Shown piece by piece: positions 7,800 to 15,406 of a DNA stretch of 36,019 bases. The stretch lies in contig NZ_JARUKY010000032.1 in assembly GCF_029688925.1 (NCBI RefSeq), forward strand, positions 1 through 36,019, in the 5' to 3' direction. The DNA is from Evansella sp. AB-P1. GTDB taxonomy: Bacteria > Bacillota > Bacilli > Bacillales > Salisediminibacteriaceae. Both the position numbers and the translations under genes were made by a program. The notes under the pieces were generated by a model, which had not been told where the DNA came from, made no database searches, and was given only the letters and a program-made list of their open reading frames with translations. Numbering within the stretch: the first letter of the stretch is position 1; every line of letters starts with the position of its first letter.

Positions 7800-8678
7800 A
7801 TGAGAAAAGTAAAGGTAGCAGCCACTCAAATGAGCTGCTCTTGTAATATAGAAGACAATATAAAGAAGGGTGAATCTCTTGTTAGAGAAGCGGCTAACAA
7901 GGGCGCACAAATTATTTTACTTCAAGAGCTTTTCGAAACACCATATTTTTGCCAAAAGGAAAAAGCGGATTATTACGTATACGCAACAGAGCTAGCTAAA
8001 AATAAAGCTGTAAATCATTTTAGAAAGATTGCAAAGGAACTTCGTGTCGTTCTTCCCATTAGTTTTTATGAAAAGAAGAATAATGCTCGGTACAATTCAC
8101 TGGCAGTCATTGATGCTGATGGTGAAATTTTAGGGAGTTATCGTAAAAGTCACATTCCAGATGGCCCTGGATATGAAGAAAAATTTTACTTCAATCCAGG
8201 TGATACAGGTTTTCAAGTTTGGAAAACAAGGTATGGCAAAATTGGTATAGGTATTTGTTGGGATCAATGGTACCCTGAAGCAGCTAGATGTATGGCATTA
8301 ATGGGAGCAGAAATTTTATTTTATCCGACAGCCATTGGTTCAGAACCACAAGATACATCTATTGATTCAAAAGACCATTGGCAGACTGTTATGTTAGGCC
8401 ATGCTGGTGCTAATTTAGTACCAGTAATTGCCTCCAATCGAGTAGGTGTTGAAGAAGACGAGGATTCTAAAATAACATTCTATGGATCATCCTTCATTGC
8501 TGGACCACAAGGGAATAAGCTAGCAGAAGCGGATCGAACGGAAGAAACAGTTTTAGTAGAAGAATTCGATTTAGATGCCTTAGAAACACAACGAATTGAA
8601 TGGGGTATTTTTAGAGATCGTCGACCTGATTTATACAAAATCATTACCTCTTATGATGGGGAATTAATTATAAAATAG
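7800..8678 (+). CDS. aguB: N-carbamoylputrescine amidase
   Basis: This nitrilase-superfamily enzyme hydrolyses N-carbamoylputrescine to putrescine, carbon dioxide and ammonia. The Glu-Lys-Cys triad is visible as E43 in LLQELFETPYF, K116 in YRKSHIPDGPGYEEKFYF and C153 in GICWDQWYPE. The HIPDGPGYEEKFYF segment distinguishes AguB from other nitrilases. I start it at the ATG at 7800, where AAGGGTG lies 6 bp upstream; the in-frame GTG at 7791 overlaps this ribosome site. It forms an operon with aguA and gives a route to putrescine independent of agmatinase. Confidence 0.94.
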   Translation: MRKVKVAATQMSCSCNIEDNIKKGESLVREAANKGAQIILLQELFETPYFCQKEKADYYVYATELAKNKAVNHFRKIAKELRVVLPISFYEKKNNARYNSLAVIDADGEILGSYRKSHIPDGPGYEEKFYFNPGDTGFQVWKTRYGKIGIGICWDQWYPEAARCMALMGAEILFYPTAIGSEPQDTSIDSKDHWQTVMLGHAGANLVPVIASNRVGVEEDEDSKITFYGSSFIAGPQGNKLAEADRTEETVLVEEFDLDALETQRIEWGIFRDRRPDLYKIITSYDGELIIK

Positions 8679-8738
8679 TGCAAAAAAAGAGTAATTACCC
8701 CGTTACGGAGAAAACTAAATTTGATATAATTTTACATG

Positions 8739-8768
8739 AAGCCTAATTATTTAGGCTTTTTCTTATTT
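8739..8768 (+). terminator. Rho-independent terminator of aguAB
   Basis: AAGCCTAA (8739-8746) and TTAGGCTT (8751-8758) form a perfect 8-bp stem with a TTAT loop. A tail of TTTCTTATTTTTTG follows. Confidence 0.8.
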
Positions 8769-8924
8769 TTTGGACAAGTATTTCTAACAATAAACGAGTT
8801 TTTTATTAAAAGGACATTAATAATTTTATTATAGTCGAACGCTATTCGAAACATTATAACTAGCTAGAAGCGAAAGAAACGGAACTCTGTCGTGAACGGT
8901 AATTTTATTATTGAGGTGACTAAA

Positions 8925-10079
8925 TTGAAAAGAATAATGGTATTATTTTTATCCGTATTATTTATGTTTGGCTGTCAGGAAGCGGAACAAACCTTTGAGA
9001 AAGAGCCTCCGCAAATTGAATCTGCACAAGATGTGAAAAAGAGGAGTGGGGAAGAAAGAGTAAAATCAGAGCTGATTGAAAGAAGAGAAACAACCATTAC
9101 AGTAGGTGCTGTCGGGGATGTACTTCTCCATGATCGAGTATATGATTTAGCGAAGGTTGGTGAGGGGAAATACGATTTTTCACCCATGCTAGAAGAGGTT
9201 GAAGAGCTATTAATGAGACCAGACTTTCTCATGGCAAACATGGAATCAATGCCTGGAGGAGTGGACATTGGCTTATCAGGGTACCCTGCATTCAATAGTC
9301 CAAAGGAAATTGTAACGAATTTGCAAGATGTAGGTGTAGATATGCTTATTGGAGCAAATAATCATACAATTGATCGGGGTCTACGGGCAGTTGAAAATGC
9401 CATTAATTTTTATGACGAAGTTGGTATGGATTACGTAGGTGTATATCGAGATGAAGAGGATAGACAAAGAGATCGCATTGTTGAAATAGAGGATATTTCA
9501 ATCGGGGTTTTAGCCTACACGTATGGGACGAATGGTATTCCTATCCCAACTGGCCATGAATATGTAGTTTCTTTAATTGATAAGGAACGAATTGCAGGGG
9601 ATGTAGAAAACCTGAAAGAAAAGGTGGATGTACTTGTCGTTCATATGCATTGGGGTCCAGAATATGTAAGGGAGCCTGACCAACAGCAGCGACAATTAGC
9701 TCAATATTTAGCTGAACTTGAGGTTGATATTGTGTTTGGACACCATCCACATGTTTTACAGCCTATCGATGTAATCGTGCAAGAGGAATCAGGTCATGAA
9801 ACAACCGTATTTTATTCACTTGGGAACTTCTTTTCTGGTCAATATTTTGACTTTACAGATATAGGTGGCTTGGGCACAGTAGAAATTACGAAGGTAACAG
9901 AAGGGGACGAAACGGATATTTCTATAGTATTGCCACAAATTGAACCAACGGTAGTCATTTTAGAGGATAATTTATATCGTGTAAAACCGATGATAGGTAC
10001 AGATGGGTCCCCAATAACAGGAAGCACGTACGAGGAAATGGTGGAGCATACATTGCTCTATTTAGAGGAAGAAAATTAG
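8925..10079 (+). CDS. CapA family lipoprotein (PGA_cap metallophosphatase-like)
   Basis: The 384-residue protein belongs to the CapA/PgsA family (PF09587), whose best-known members help poly-gamma-glutamate export. The start is TTG at 8925 with GAGGTG 5-6 bp upstream. This makes the N terminus MKRIMVLFLSVLFMFGC, a lipoprotein signal with the Cys at position 17. The calcineurin-like fold motifs are clear: VGDVLLHDR, NMES, ANNHTIDRG, HMHWGPEY, FGHHPHVLQPI and YSLGNFFSGQY. No capB, capC or capE is adjacent, so poly-gamma-glutamate synthesis cannot be inferred. Many stand-alone CapA-like lipoproteins exist in Bacillus without known substrates. Confidence 0.85.
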   Translation: MKRIMVLFLSVLFMFGCQEAEQTFEKEPPQIESAQDVKKRSGEERVKSELIERRETTITVGAVGDVLLHDRVYDLAKVGEGKYDFSPMLEEVEELLMRPDFLMANMESMPGGVDIGLSGYPAFNSPKEIVTNLQDVGVDMLIGANNHTIDRGLRAVENAINFYDEVGMDYVGVYRDEEDRQRDRIVEIEDISIGVLAYTYGTNGIPIPTGHEYVVSLIDKERIAGDVENLKEKVDVLVVHMHWGPEYVREPDQQQRQLAQYLAELEVDIVFGHHPHVLQPIDVIVQEESGHETTVFYSLGNFFSGQYFDFTDIGGLGTVEITKVTEGDETDISIVLPQIEPTVVILEDNLYRVKPMIGTDGSPITGSTYEEMVEHTLLYLEEEN

Positions 10080-10094
10080 AAACAACATAAGAAT

Positions 10095-10132
10095 AATGAG
10101 ACCTTTTCTAGTGAATTGGTCTCATTTTTATT
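10095..10132 (+). terminator. Rho-independent terminator of the capA-like gene
   Basis: AATGAGACC (10095-10103) pairs perfectly with GGTCTCATT (10118-10126), followed by TTTATTG. Confidence 0.85.
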
Positions 10133-10205
10133 GTAAAAAGCAGATAAAGTCATAGATACTTAATGAAAGTGGGGAATAGCTAAACAAATTGATAATTTGC
10201 AAATG

Positions 10206-10637
10206 CTAATGGAGTAATTGTCTTAACTTTTCAGCATGCCTACGATTGTTATCAATAACTTCCTCGACAATTCGTTGACTTTCTGGATCTAAGTCTCCCT
10301 TGACAATCTCTTCTGAATACTCAACACCATAATTATCAATCCCTTTTAAAGCATCTTCAATTATGTCGTTTGTATTTTCGGAAAGCATCACATTATGCAT
10401 CATGCTATGCATTCTTCCAGATAAGCCTTCACTATCGGCAGGAATGCCCTCCAAATCTTGGATTCGTTCAGCTATTTTTTGCGCATTATGTTTAACCTCC
10501 TGCTGCATGGATTGAAATTTATGCTTTAATTCAATATCATCTAGTTTTTGAATATGGTGTTCTAGAGCACGTATCCCCATGTATGTACCTCTTAGTAAAG
10601 TATTTAATTCCTCAATAACAATTTCCTCGTTTTTCAT
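10206..10637 (-). CDS. DUF2383 (PA2169-like) four-helix bundle protein
   Basis: The 143-residue all-helical protein resembles the DUF2383/PA2169 family, whose fold is a ferritin-like four-helix bundle. Sequences such as LLRGTYMGIRALEHHIQKLDD and NNRRHAEKLRQLLH fit this fold. Spaced Glu and His residues are present, but I cannot assign metal binding. The start is the ATG at 10637 (MKNEE), with AAAGGATGTG upstream; the longer frame beginning at 10667 runs through that ribosome site. It is a single convergent gene between capA and the DUF2254 gene. Its function is unknown, although relatives are often stress or sporulation associated. Confidence 0.75.
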   Translation of the reverse strand: MKNEEIVIEELNTLLRGTYMGIRALEHHIQKLDDIELKHKFQSMQQEVKHNAQKIAERIQDLEGIPADSEGLSGRMHSMMHNVMLSENTNDIIEDALKGIDNYGVEYSEEIVKGDLDPESQRIVEEVIDNNRRHAEKLRQLLH

Positions 10638-10891
10638 AAATTCACATCCTTTTTTCTTTATTATCAAGATTTTAGTTATTAATTATTCACAACAGGTAGC
10701 CTTAGCTTCCCTTAAAGGTTCTAATGAAAGTTATGCTATGGAGGAATTCTTTCTTCTGAAGAGTTAATGAAGAAAATCTCTAGTATGAATAGTAAGAATT
10801 CTGTATTAAGTTCCTGAAAAGATGAAACTTACACATTGTTCAAGCAGAAGATGACAATCAATTATGGTTGATGTGGAAAACACCCCTTTTC

Positions 10892-12223
10892 TTAAAGCCC
10901 TTTAAAGTTATGCTTATGCTCAACTGACCGCGCAAGTTTTTCTAGTTGTCGATTAATATATTTTCGATCTAAAGTAAGCAGTTTTTCCTCATCTATACCT
11001 TCGATGATATATTCTGCAAATTCCCATATGACTTCTTTTATTTTTTTTGAATTGTTTTCAGCAATGAAGGTTAGTGCTTTGATACCTGCAGAAAGAACAG
11101 ATATGTCGTTAAAGCCAGATTGACGGATTTGGTAAAAGCTTTTATAAAGATAGTCTGAAAAATCAGCTCTATCCATCATGACACGTAAATTGCGGTTAGA
11201 GTCATTCAGATAAGACTTAGGTAAATATTTACTTCCTAGCTTTGATAAAACTTTCCCTAAGTTTTCTATACCATTAATTGCCGTGTTAGGGTCATTTATC
11301 CCTGGAGACAAAGCTCTTAATGTAATTTCAACAATTTTTGTAATTCCAAAATCTATATTTTCAACTGGTGTTTTTTCTGTCCCTACTGCTATATATTTTA
11401 AATAATTTTTTGTTGAAAGATCACGACTATTTCCTACTATCCATAAGGAAAAAATGACAGTGTCATTATCCACGTATTCGCTAATTTTTCTTTCAATCTG
11501 AATAATACAATCATCATTTGTGGCCTGTTTCAGTAACCCATTTAAGTCGATATACTTTATATAACCAGCTTTATCTGAAAGTATTTTTCGAGGAGTAATG
11601 TTAAATAATTCTTCGCTTTCCCAGTCCTCCCAAGGAGCATCTTCATGAACGTCCTCCATGTCTTTAAATTCATTGTCTATTTTTTTTATTGTATGATAAG
11701 TAATTTCATGGATTAAATTACTGACCTGCATCCATCTAGATACGTAATGAATAAAGAAAACAAAGACGACTAAACAAATAATAGCAAATAAAACAGCGAA
11801 GGAAGGAACAATGAAAAGGTTTGTGGTCTCATTTTCCCGCAGTAATAATAATAAAAGAATAGAATATACAAAGCCCCCAACAAAAACACCTAATACACTT
11901 TGTGTTTTATTGTCCGTTATAAAATTTTGTAATGTTCTTGGAGAAAACTCAGAGAGAAAGGTTGTTAGTACGACGAGAATGGTAGAGAAAGTTATTGTTG
12001 TCATTGTAAGTAAGGATGCTGAAATAGAACTTAGAATCGTCTGGGCTAAATCAAGGTCCGTTAATAACATTACTGGGATAATACGTAGAATAGATTCATT
12101 AGCGGTTATTAAAGAGTCAACCTCTAAACTGACTAGTGCTAAAACAACAGCAAACGCACCAAATAAAGATGGTATATACCAAAAGCTTGAACGGATCTTA
12201 ATTAGAATACCTTTTAAAGTCAT
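10892..12223 (-). CDS. DUF2254 family membrane protein
   Basis: The 443-residue protein matches DUF2254 (PF10011). It has four hydrophobic segments in the N-terminal part (about 15-35, 60-90, 107-130 and 137-162), then a long soluble C-terminal region with the conserved GITKIVEITLRALSPGINDPNTA motif. The function of the family is unknown. The start ATG is preceded by GGAGGGG. No neighbour suggests a role. Downstream, 10668-10891 holds no gene I can support. Confidence 0.85.
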   Translation of the reverse strand: MTLKGILIKIRSSFWYIPSLFGAFAVVLALVSLEVDSLITANESILRIIPVMLLTDLDLAQTILSSISASLLTMTTITFSTILVVLTTFLSEFSPRTLQNFITDNKTQSVLGVFVGGFVYSILLLLLLRENETTNLFIVPSFAVLFAIICLVVFVFFIHYVSRWMQVSNLIHEITYHTIKKIDNEFKDMEDVHEDAPWEDWESEELFNITPRKILSDKAGYIKYIDLNGLLKQATNDDCIIQIERKISEYVDNDTVIFSLWIVGNSRDLSTKNYLKYIAVGTEKTPVENIDFGITKIVEITLRALSPGINDPNTAINGIENLGKVLSKLGSKYLPKSYLNDSNRNLRVMMDRADFSDYLYKSFYQIRQSGFNDISVLSAGIKALTFIAENNSKKIKEVIWEFAEYIIEGIDEEKLLTLDRKYINRQLEKLARSVEHKHNFKGL

Positions 12224-12508
12224 GACTCACCCCTCCTACTTTTCCACGTTAGCATCAGTTTCGACAAGGTTTTATTTTTTATTCTTTAATAGACCTCTCT
12301 AGCAAGTGGAATGTGCAACAAAGGCGATGAAAATTAATCTTTCTAAGGTATACTCCCTTCCCGCAATTCTAATCTCATACCGTTTACGGGAAGAATATCG
12401 ACTTCTATCTTACCCATTTCTGCTTTCACTCCATTTGCAGGAACATAGACGGCTTCTATCATCCCACATTTCAATTTTTCCACTAATTGCGGGCTTCTAG
12501 ACGGCCTC

Positions 12509-12579
12509 CTATGAGCAGGTTTGTTTGTCCTATGAGCATATTTCCGTAACCTATGAGCAGGTTCACCAGTTCTATGAGC
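12509..12579 (+). repeat. CTATGAGC motif x4 at 21-bp spacing
   Basis: CTATGAGC occurs at 12509, 12530, 12551 and 12572, each exactly 21 bp after the last, with unrelated sequence between. The same motif and spacing recur at 23215-23327. Confidence 0.8.
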
Positions 12580-12700
12580 ATTTCCACATTCGTTTCGTAT
12601 TTTCAGGGTAGACCGCCCATGCAAGTGAAGGCTTGCACCATGGCGCATGAAAATGTTCTTTCTAAAGTATACTACCTTCCCGCAATTCTTCTTATCTCCA

Positions 12701-13037
12701 TTTGCGGGCTCATTGGCGACCTTCTATATTCCTGCAAACCTTCCTTTACCGATTTGCAAGTTCATTGGCGACCTTCTATATTCCTGCAAACCTTCCTTTA
12801 CCGTTTTGCAGGCTTATTGACGGCCTTCTATACTACTGCAAATCTCTTTTACCGATTTGCAGGCTTATTGGCGGCCTTCTATATTACCGCAAATCTCTTT
12901 TACCGATTTGCAGGCTTATTGACGACCTTCTATACTACCGCAAATCTCTTTTACCGATTTGCAGGCTTATTGGCGGCCTTCTATATTACCGCAAACCTCT
13001 TTTACCGATTTGCAGGCTTATTGGCGGCTTCTATCTT
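12701..13037 (+). repeat. 51/52-bp tandem array, seven units
   Basis: Units beginning TTTGC start at 12701, 12753, 12805, 12856, 12907, 12958 and 13009, so the period is 52, 52, then 51 bp. Each carries TTTGCAGGCTTATTG, GCGGCCTTCTATA and GCAAATCTCTTTTACCGA. Across unit junctions GCAAATC pairs with GATTTGC, giving a small hairpin per unit. The unequal period and hairpins argue against a coding repeat; there are no unique spacers, so it is not a CRISPR. Confidence 0.8.
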
Positions 13038-13117
13038 ATTTTCAGGGTAGTCCTTTCGTTTTATATTGAAGAAAAGAAAATAGCCTAGAATAGGAGTCCT
13101 ATTAGGAGGTGTGACTA

Positions 13118-13216
13118 ATGGCATGCCCACATTCGACTGAGTACAAGTCGAGTATATCTTCGGTACTATGCATAATTTCTTTTATTATTCTCTTTTTGGT
13201 TTATGAACTTTATTGA
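13118..13216 (+). CDS. Small membrane-like ORF (32 aa), hypothetical
   Basis: A 32-residue frame starts at ATG 13118 with a perfect AGGAGGTG (13104-13111) 6 bp upstream. The peptide has a short polar N terminus (MACPHSTEYKSS) followed by a hydrophobic stretch ISSVLCIISFIILFLVYELY that could span the membrane. I do not recognise it. The strong ribosome site is the main support. It sits between the repeat array and the region leading to the riboswitch, and has no obvious terminator. It could be a spurious frame. Confidence 0.45.
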   Translation: MACPHSTEYKSSISSVLCIISFIILFLVYELY

Positions 13217-13559
13217 AATACTTAAAAGTCCTTGAAATATAACGATTCATTGGACTATATGAACATTCATTGACATTATATTATTGGAACTTCAAAGTTT
13301 TTTATAAAATAATAGATTGAGTATTTGTGAATAATAGGGTCTATTGTAGTGGAAAAAAAATCCAAACAAAGGTTGTCGATAATTTTATATACCAACTAAA
13401 GTAGGGATTTTTTCTGGGTAATTGTTTCATTTGACGTAATAAAACAAAAAAATCTCATTTTTTAGGAGAAAATAATTGAGTAATCTGTAGGGTTTTGAAT
13501 ATTAATGTATTATTTTATTATTTTTTTAAGAGATCAGTCGAATAATTCAATAAAAATAA
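13217..13559. other. AT-rich gap upstream of the riboswitch
   Basis: This AT-rich stretch contains no gene I can support. It should hold the promoter of the riboswitch transcript. The best match is TTGAGT near 13477 followed by ATATTA/TATTAA after 17-18 bp, but it is weak. Confidence 0.4.
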
Positions 13560-13658
13560 CTGATTCTCGATAAAGGCAAAGCTGGTGAAAACCAGTGACG
13601 CAAAGCTATAGGGGCTTCTGTGTAATGACACAATGCCAGCCAGTTACCGAAGGATCAG
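13560..13658 (+). promoter_or_regulatory. Cyclic di-GMP-I (GEMM-I) riboswitch aptamer
   Basis: The GEMM-I core is clear: AAAGGCAAAGC, a P2 hairpin CTGGT-GAAA-ACCAG with its GAAA tetraloop, TGACGCAAAGC, a variable P3 arm (about 13608-13640), and the conserved GTTACCGAAGG. The closing stem P1 is CTGATTCT (13560-13567) with AGGATCAG (13651-13658), 8 bp with one G-U pair. The two G residues before CAAA are retained, which fits c-di-GMP rather than the A-containing cGAMP-sensing variant, though I cannot number the position with certainty. It precedes a terminator and the DUF192-Tad pilus operon, as expected for a class known to control pili and adhesion. Confidence 0.92.
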
Positions 13659-13747
13659 GGAGTAGTTAGTGCAATGATAATGGGCCTATACATACAAACA
13701 ATACAACAGGACTTGTCCATACTTTTGTACACAATGCTACAAGTAAT

Positions 13748-13777
13748 ACCCCACTTTCGGTAAAGGTGGGGTTATTT
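13748..13777 (+). terminator. Riboswitch expression-platform terminator
   Basis: ACCCCACTTT pairs with AAAGGTGGGGT across a CGGT-containing loop (about 10 bp with one G-U), followed by TATTTTAA. It lies 90 nt after the aptamer and 22 bp before the DUF192 start codon. Its loop side CTTTCGGTAA (13754-13763) is complementary to aptamer bases 13644-13653, so folding of the aptamer and of the terminator are coupled. Confidence 0.8.
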
Positions 13778-13798
13778 TAATTGAATGGAGGTGAAGCG

Positions 13799-14143
13799 TT
13801 GGTAGTAGTCAACGTAAGTAACGGTAACACGATTGCTACAGCATTAGAGGAAGCTTATCACTTTACGAAGCGATTAAGAGGTCTAATGTTTACGAAGCAG
13901 CTTCACTCAGGTGCAGGCATTCATTTAAAGCCTTGCCAATCGGTTCATACGTTTTTCATGAATTATGCAATTGATATTTTGTATGTGAATGACAGGAATG
14001 AAGTGGTTGCTATTGATGAAGCGTTGAAACCGAGAAGAGTAGGGAAAGTTTATCGAGGTGTTGCTTCTGTCGTGGAATTACCAAAAGGGACTGTAAAATC
14101 AACACAAACGGAAATAGGGCATTTATTAAAATTTATATCATAA
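13799..14143 (+). CDS. DUF192 family protein, first gene of the Tad operon
   Basis: The protein of about 114 residues matches DUF192 (PF02643): TKRLRGLMFTKQL, GAGIHLKPCQSVHTFFMNYAIDILYVN and the later VVELPKGT segment are diagnostic. The fold is a small beta-barrel and its biochemical role is unknown. The start is TTG at 13799 with GGAGGTG (13787-13793) 5 bp upstream; the in-frame TTG at 13781 has no ribosome site because it lies just after the terminator. There is no signal peptide. It is the first gene after the riboswitch and ends 16 bp before the pilin gene, which suggests a role linked to the pilus. Confidence 0.82.
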   Translation: MVVVNVSNGNTIATALEEAYHFTKRLRGLMFTKQLHSGAGIHLKPCQSVHTFFMNYAIDILYVNDRNEVVAIDEALKPRRVGKVYRGVASVVELPKGTVKSTQTEIGHLLKFIS

Positions 14144-14159
14144 AAGGAGAGTGTTTAAT

Positions 14160-14357
14160 ATGTTGTTAAACAAACTAAAAGGATTAGTTGTAGAAGAAGA
14201 AGGACAAGGTATGGCGGAGTATGCGTTAGTGCTAGGTGTTATTGCTGTAGGAGTTATAGCAGTTTTAGCTATTTTTGGAAGACAAATTGTTGAAATATTT
14301 GATGATATAGTAGAGAGTCTTAGAGATGCTGGATTTAACGGAGATGAAACTGAATAA
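14160..14357 (+). CDS. flp: Flp family type IVb pilin
   Basis: This 65-residue prepilin has a short basic/acidic leader and the Flp processing motif G-QGMA-EY: cleavage is expected after G15, leaving Q16 as the mature N terminus with E20 and Y21 conserved. A hydrophobic helix (ALVLGVIAVGVIAVLAIFG) follows, then a short polar tail. It is the major subunit of the Tad pilus. The start is the ATG at 14160 with AAAGGAGA upstream; the GTG at 14151 is less likely. A terminator after the gene should make pilin mRNA more abundant than that of the assembly genes. Confidence 0.93.
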   Translation: MLLNKLKGLVVEEEGQGMAEYALVLGVIAVGVIAVLAIFGRQIVEIFDDIVESLRDAGFNGDETE

Positions 14358-14431
14358 CGTTGGAAAGAATTTGTGATGGAATTATTTTTTTACAGTAATG
14401 TTTAACAGAACAGAATCAAATTGAATAATAC

Positions 14432-14467
14432 AAAAAATAGCTTTACTCCTGCAGTAAGGCTATTTTT
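14432..14467 (+). terminator. Intra-operon terminator after the pilin gene
   Basis: AAAAATAGC pairs with GCTATTTTT, and the inner TTTACT/AGTAAG continue the stem around CCTGC. The T run is in the 3' arm. It lies between the pilin and the prepilin peptidase genes, so some transcripts probably stop here while others read on. Confidence 0.72.
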
Positions 14468-14504
14468 CCCTATTATCTTTCAGATCGAAAGGAGGAATAT
14501 TGTA

Positions 14505-15017
14505 ATGCTACTTTTAAATGTTTTGTTATTTTGTGTACTCATTATTTGTACCTTCACTGATTTAAGAAGTAGAAAAATATATAACAAAGTAATTTTTCCT
14601 TCTCTTGTCTTAGCTCTTCTTATTAATGGAGTTCTTCTAGGCTGGCAGGGGATTTGGAGTAGCTTACTAGGTTTCTCATTGGGCTTAGGGATACTTCTCA
14701 TTCCGTACTTATTAGGGGGAATGGGGGCTGGGGATGTGAAACTACTTGCATTAATCGGTGCTATTCACGGTGTCTCTTTCGTTTTTGCTACAGCAGTTTA
14801 CATGGCACTCATTGGAGGTGTCATTGGTTTATGTATTCTTATCTTTAGAAAAGGTTTTCTTCAACGTATTAAATCATTTTTCTACACATTAGTAGGGTTG
14901 AAACTAGGAATGAAGCCTTCTGTACCGTTAAATAAACGAATAGCATTCCCGTATGGTGTTGCAATTGCTGTAGGTGCATTTCTTGCTTTTTTCTTACAAG
15001 GAGTTGAGTTGTTATGA
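14505..15017 (+). CDS. tadV: Prepilin peptidase, A24 family (TadV/CpaA)
   Basis: This 170-residue polytopic aspartyl protease cleaves the Flp prepilin leader. The two catalytic aspartates are visible: D19 in CTFTDLRSRKI and D77 in GGMGAGDVKL (the GxGD motif). It lacks the N-terminal methylase domain of PilD, as is usual for CpaA/TadV. The start is the ATG at 14505 with AAAGGAGG upstream; the longer frame from 14421 runs through the preceding terminator and is rejected. Its stop overlaps the tadE start (ATGA), which indicates translational coupling. Confidence 0.92.
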   Translation: MLLLNVLLFCVLIICTFTDLRSRKIYNKVIFPSLVLALLINGVLLGWQGIWSSLLGFSLGLGILLIPYLLGGMGAGDVKLLALIGAIHGVSFVFATAVYMALIGGVIGLCILIFRKGFLQRIKSFFYTLVGLKLGMKPSVPLNKRIAFPYGVAIAVGAFLAFFLQGVELL

Positions 15018-15397
15018 TTCGTGAAGAAAAAGGACAATCATTAGTGGAATTTGCCTTAGTAATCCCAATTCTTTTAATTGTTCTTGTTGGTATTTTTGAC
15101 ATAGGAAGAATGCTATATTCTTATTCTGCTCTCCATTTTACTGCACAGGAAACAGTGAGAGTAGGAAGTTTTGGGTCAGAGGATAGTGAATTAGAACAGT
15201 TTGCTCGTAACAATTTCCAAGCAGGAGATTCTACACTACTTAACGTGGAAATAACTCCTACAGAAGAAGAACGGAAATCAGGAGAATACGTAACGGTTAT
15301 ACTAGAGTACCCTATCGAACCATTTATACCTTTTGTAAATAAACTTTTTTCAGAACCAATTCTCTTAAAAAGTGATTCAACCATTAGAATTGAATGA
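15014..15397 (+). CDS. tadE: TadE-like minor pseudopilin
   Basis: This 127-residue protein starts with a short prepilin-like leader and the motif EEKGQSLVEFALVIPILLIVLVGIFDIGRMLY, which is typical of TadE (PF07811): a G followed by the EF pair and a hydrophobic helix. It is likely processed by the upstream peptidase and incorporated as a minor pilus component or assembly factor. The start overlaps the stop of the peptidase gene by ATGA. The extracellular part is short (about 85 residues) and has no recognisable domain. Confidence 0.88.
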   Translation: MIREEKGQSLVEFALVIPILLIVLVGIFDIGRMLYSYSALHFTAQETVRVGSFGSEDSELEQFARNNFQAGDSTLLNVEITPTEEERKSGEYVTVILEYPIEPFIPFVNKLFSEPILLKSDSTIRIE

Positions 15398-15406
15398 GGG
15401 ATGACA

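Larger units (their letters stand above)
12302..13050 (+). repeat. Composite intergenic repeat locus: two related tandem modules
   Basis: The gap 12224-13117 carries two related modules. Module A (12302-12611) and module B (12621-13050) share a head beginning GCAAGTG, then ATGAAAAT, TTCTTTCTAA, GTATACT and CCTTCCCGCAATTCT. They also share the tail TTTTCAGGGTAG (12600-12611 and 13039-13050). Their interiors differ: A holds degenerate repeat units plus four CTATGAGC motifs, and B holds a 51-bp tandem array. Open frames cross the region only because the repeat unit lacks stop codons. I regard it as non-coding. Confidence 0.65.

Noticed and set aside
8721-8730. Extended -10 (TTGATATAAT) after aguB as a promoter for the CapA-like gene
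   Set aside because: A perfect terminator hairpin starts 9 bp later, so a transcript from here would end at once; probably chance in AT-rich DNA.
10668-10891. Possible gene fragment on the + strand (QQVALASLKGSNESYAMEEFF region)
   Set aside because: No start, no recognised family and no ribosome site; treated as non-coding.
12701-13037. CRISPR array
   Set aside because: Units are near identical across their whole length with no unique spacers, and no cas genes are present.
12553-13088. Open frames of 165 and 128 codons crossing the 51-bp repeat array
   Set aside because: They exist because the repeat unit lacks stops; two frames overlap, the period changes from 52 to 51, and neither has a convincing ribosome site.
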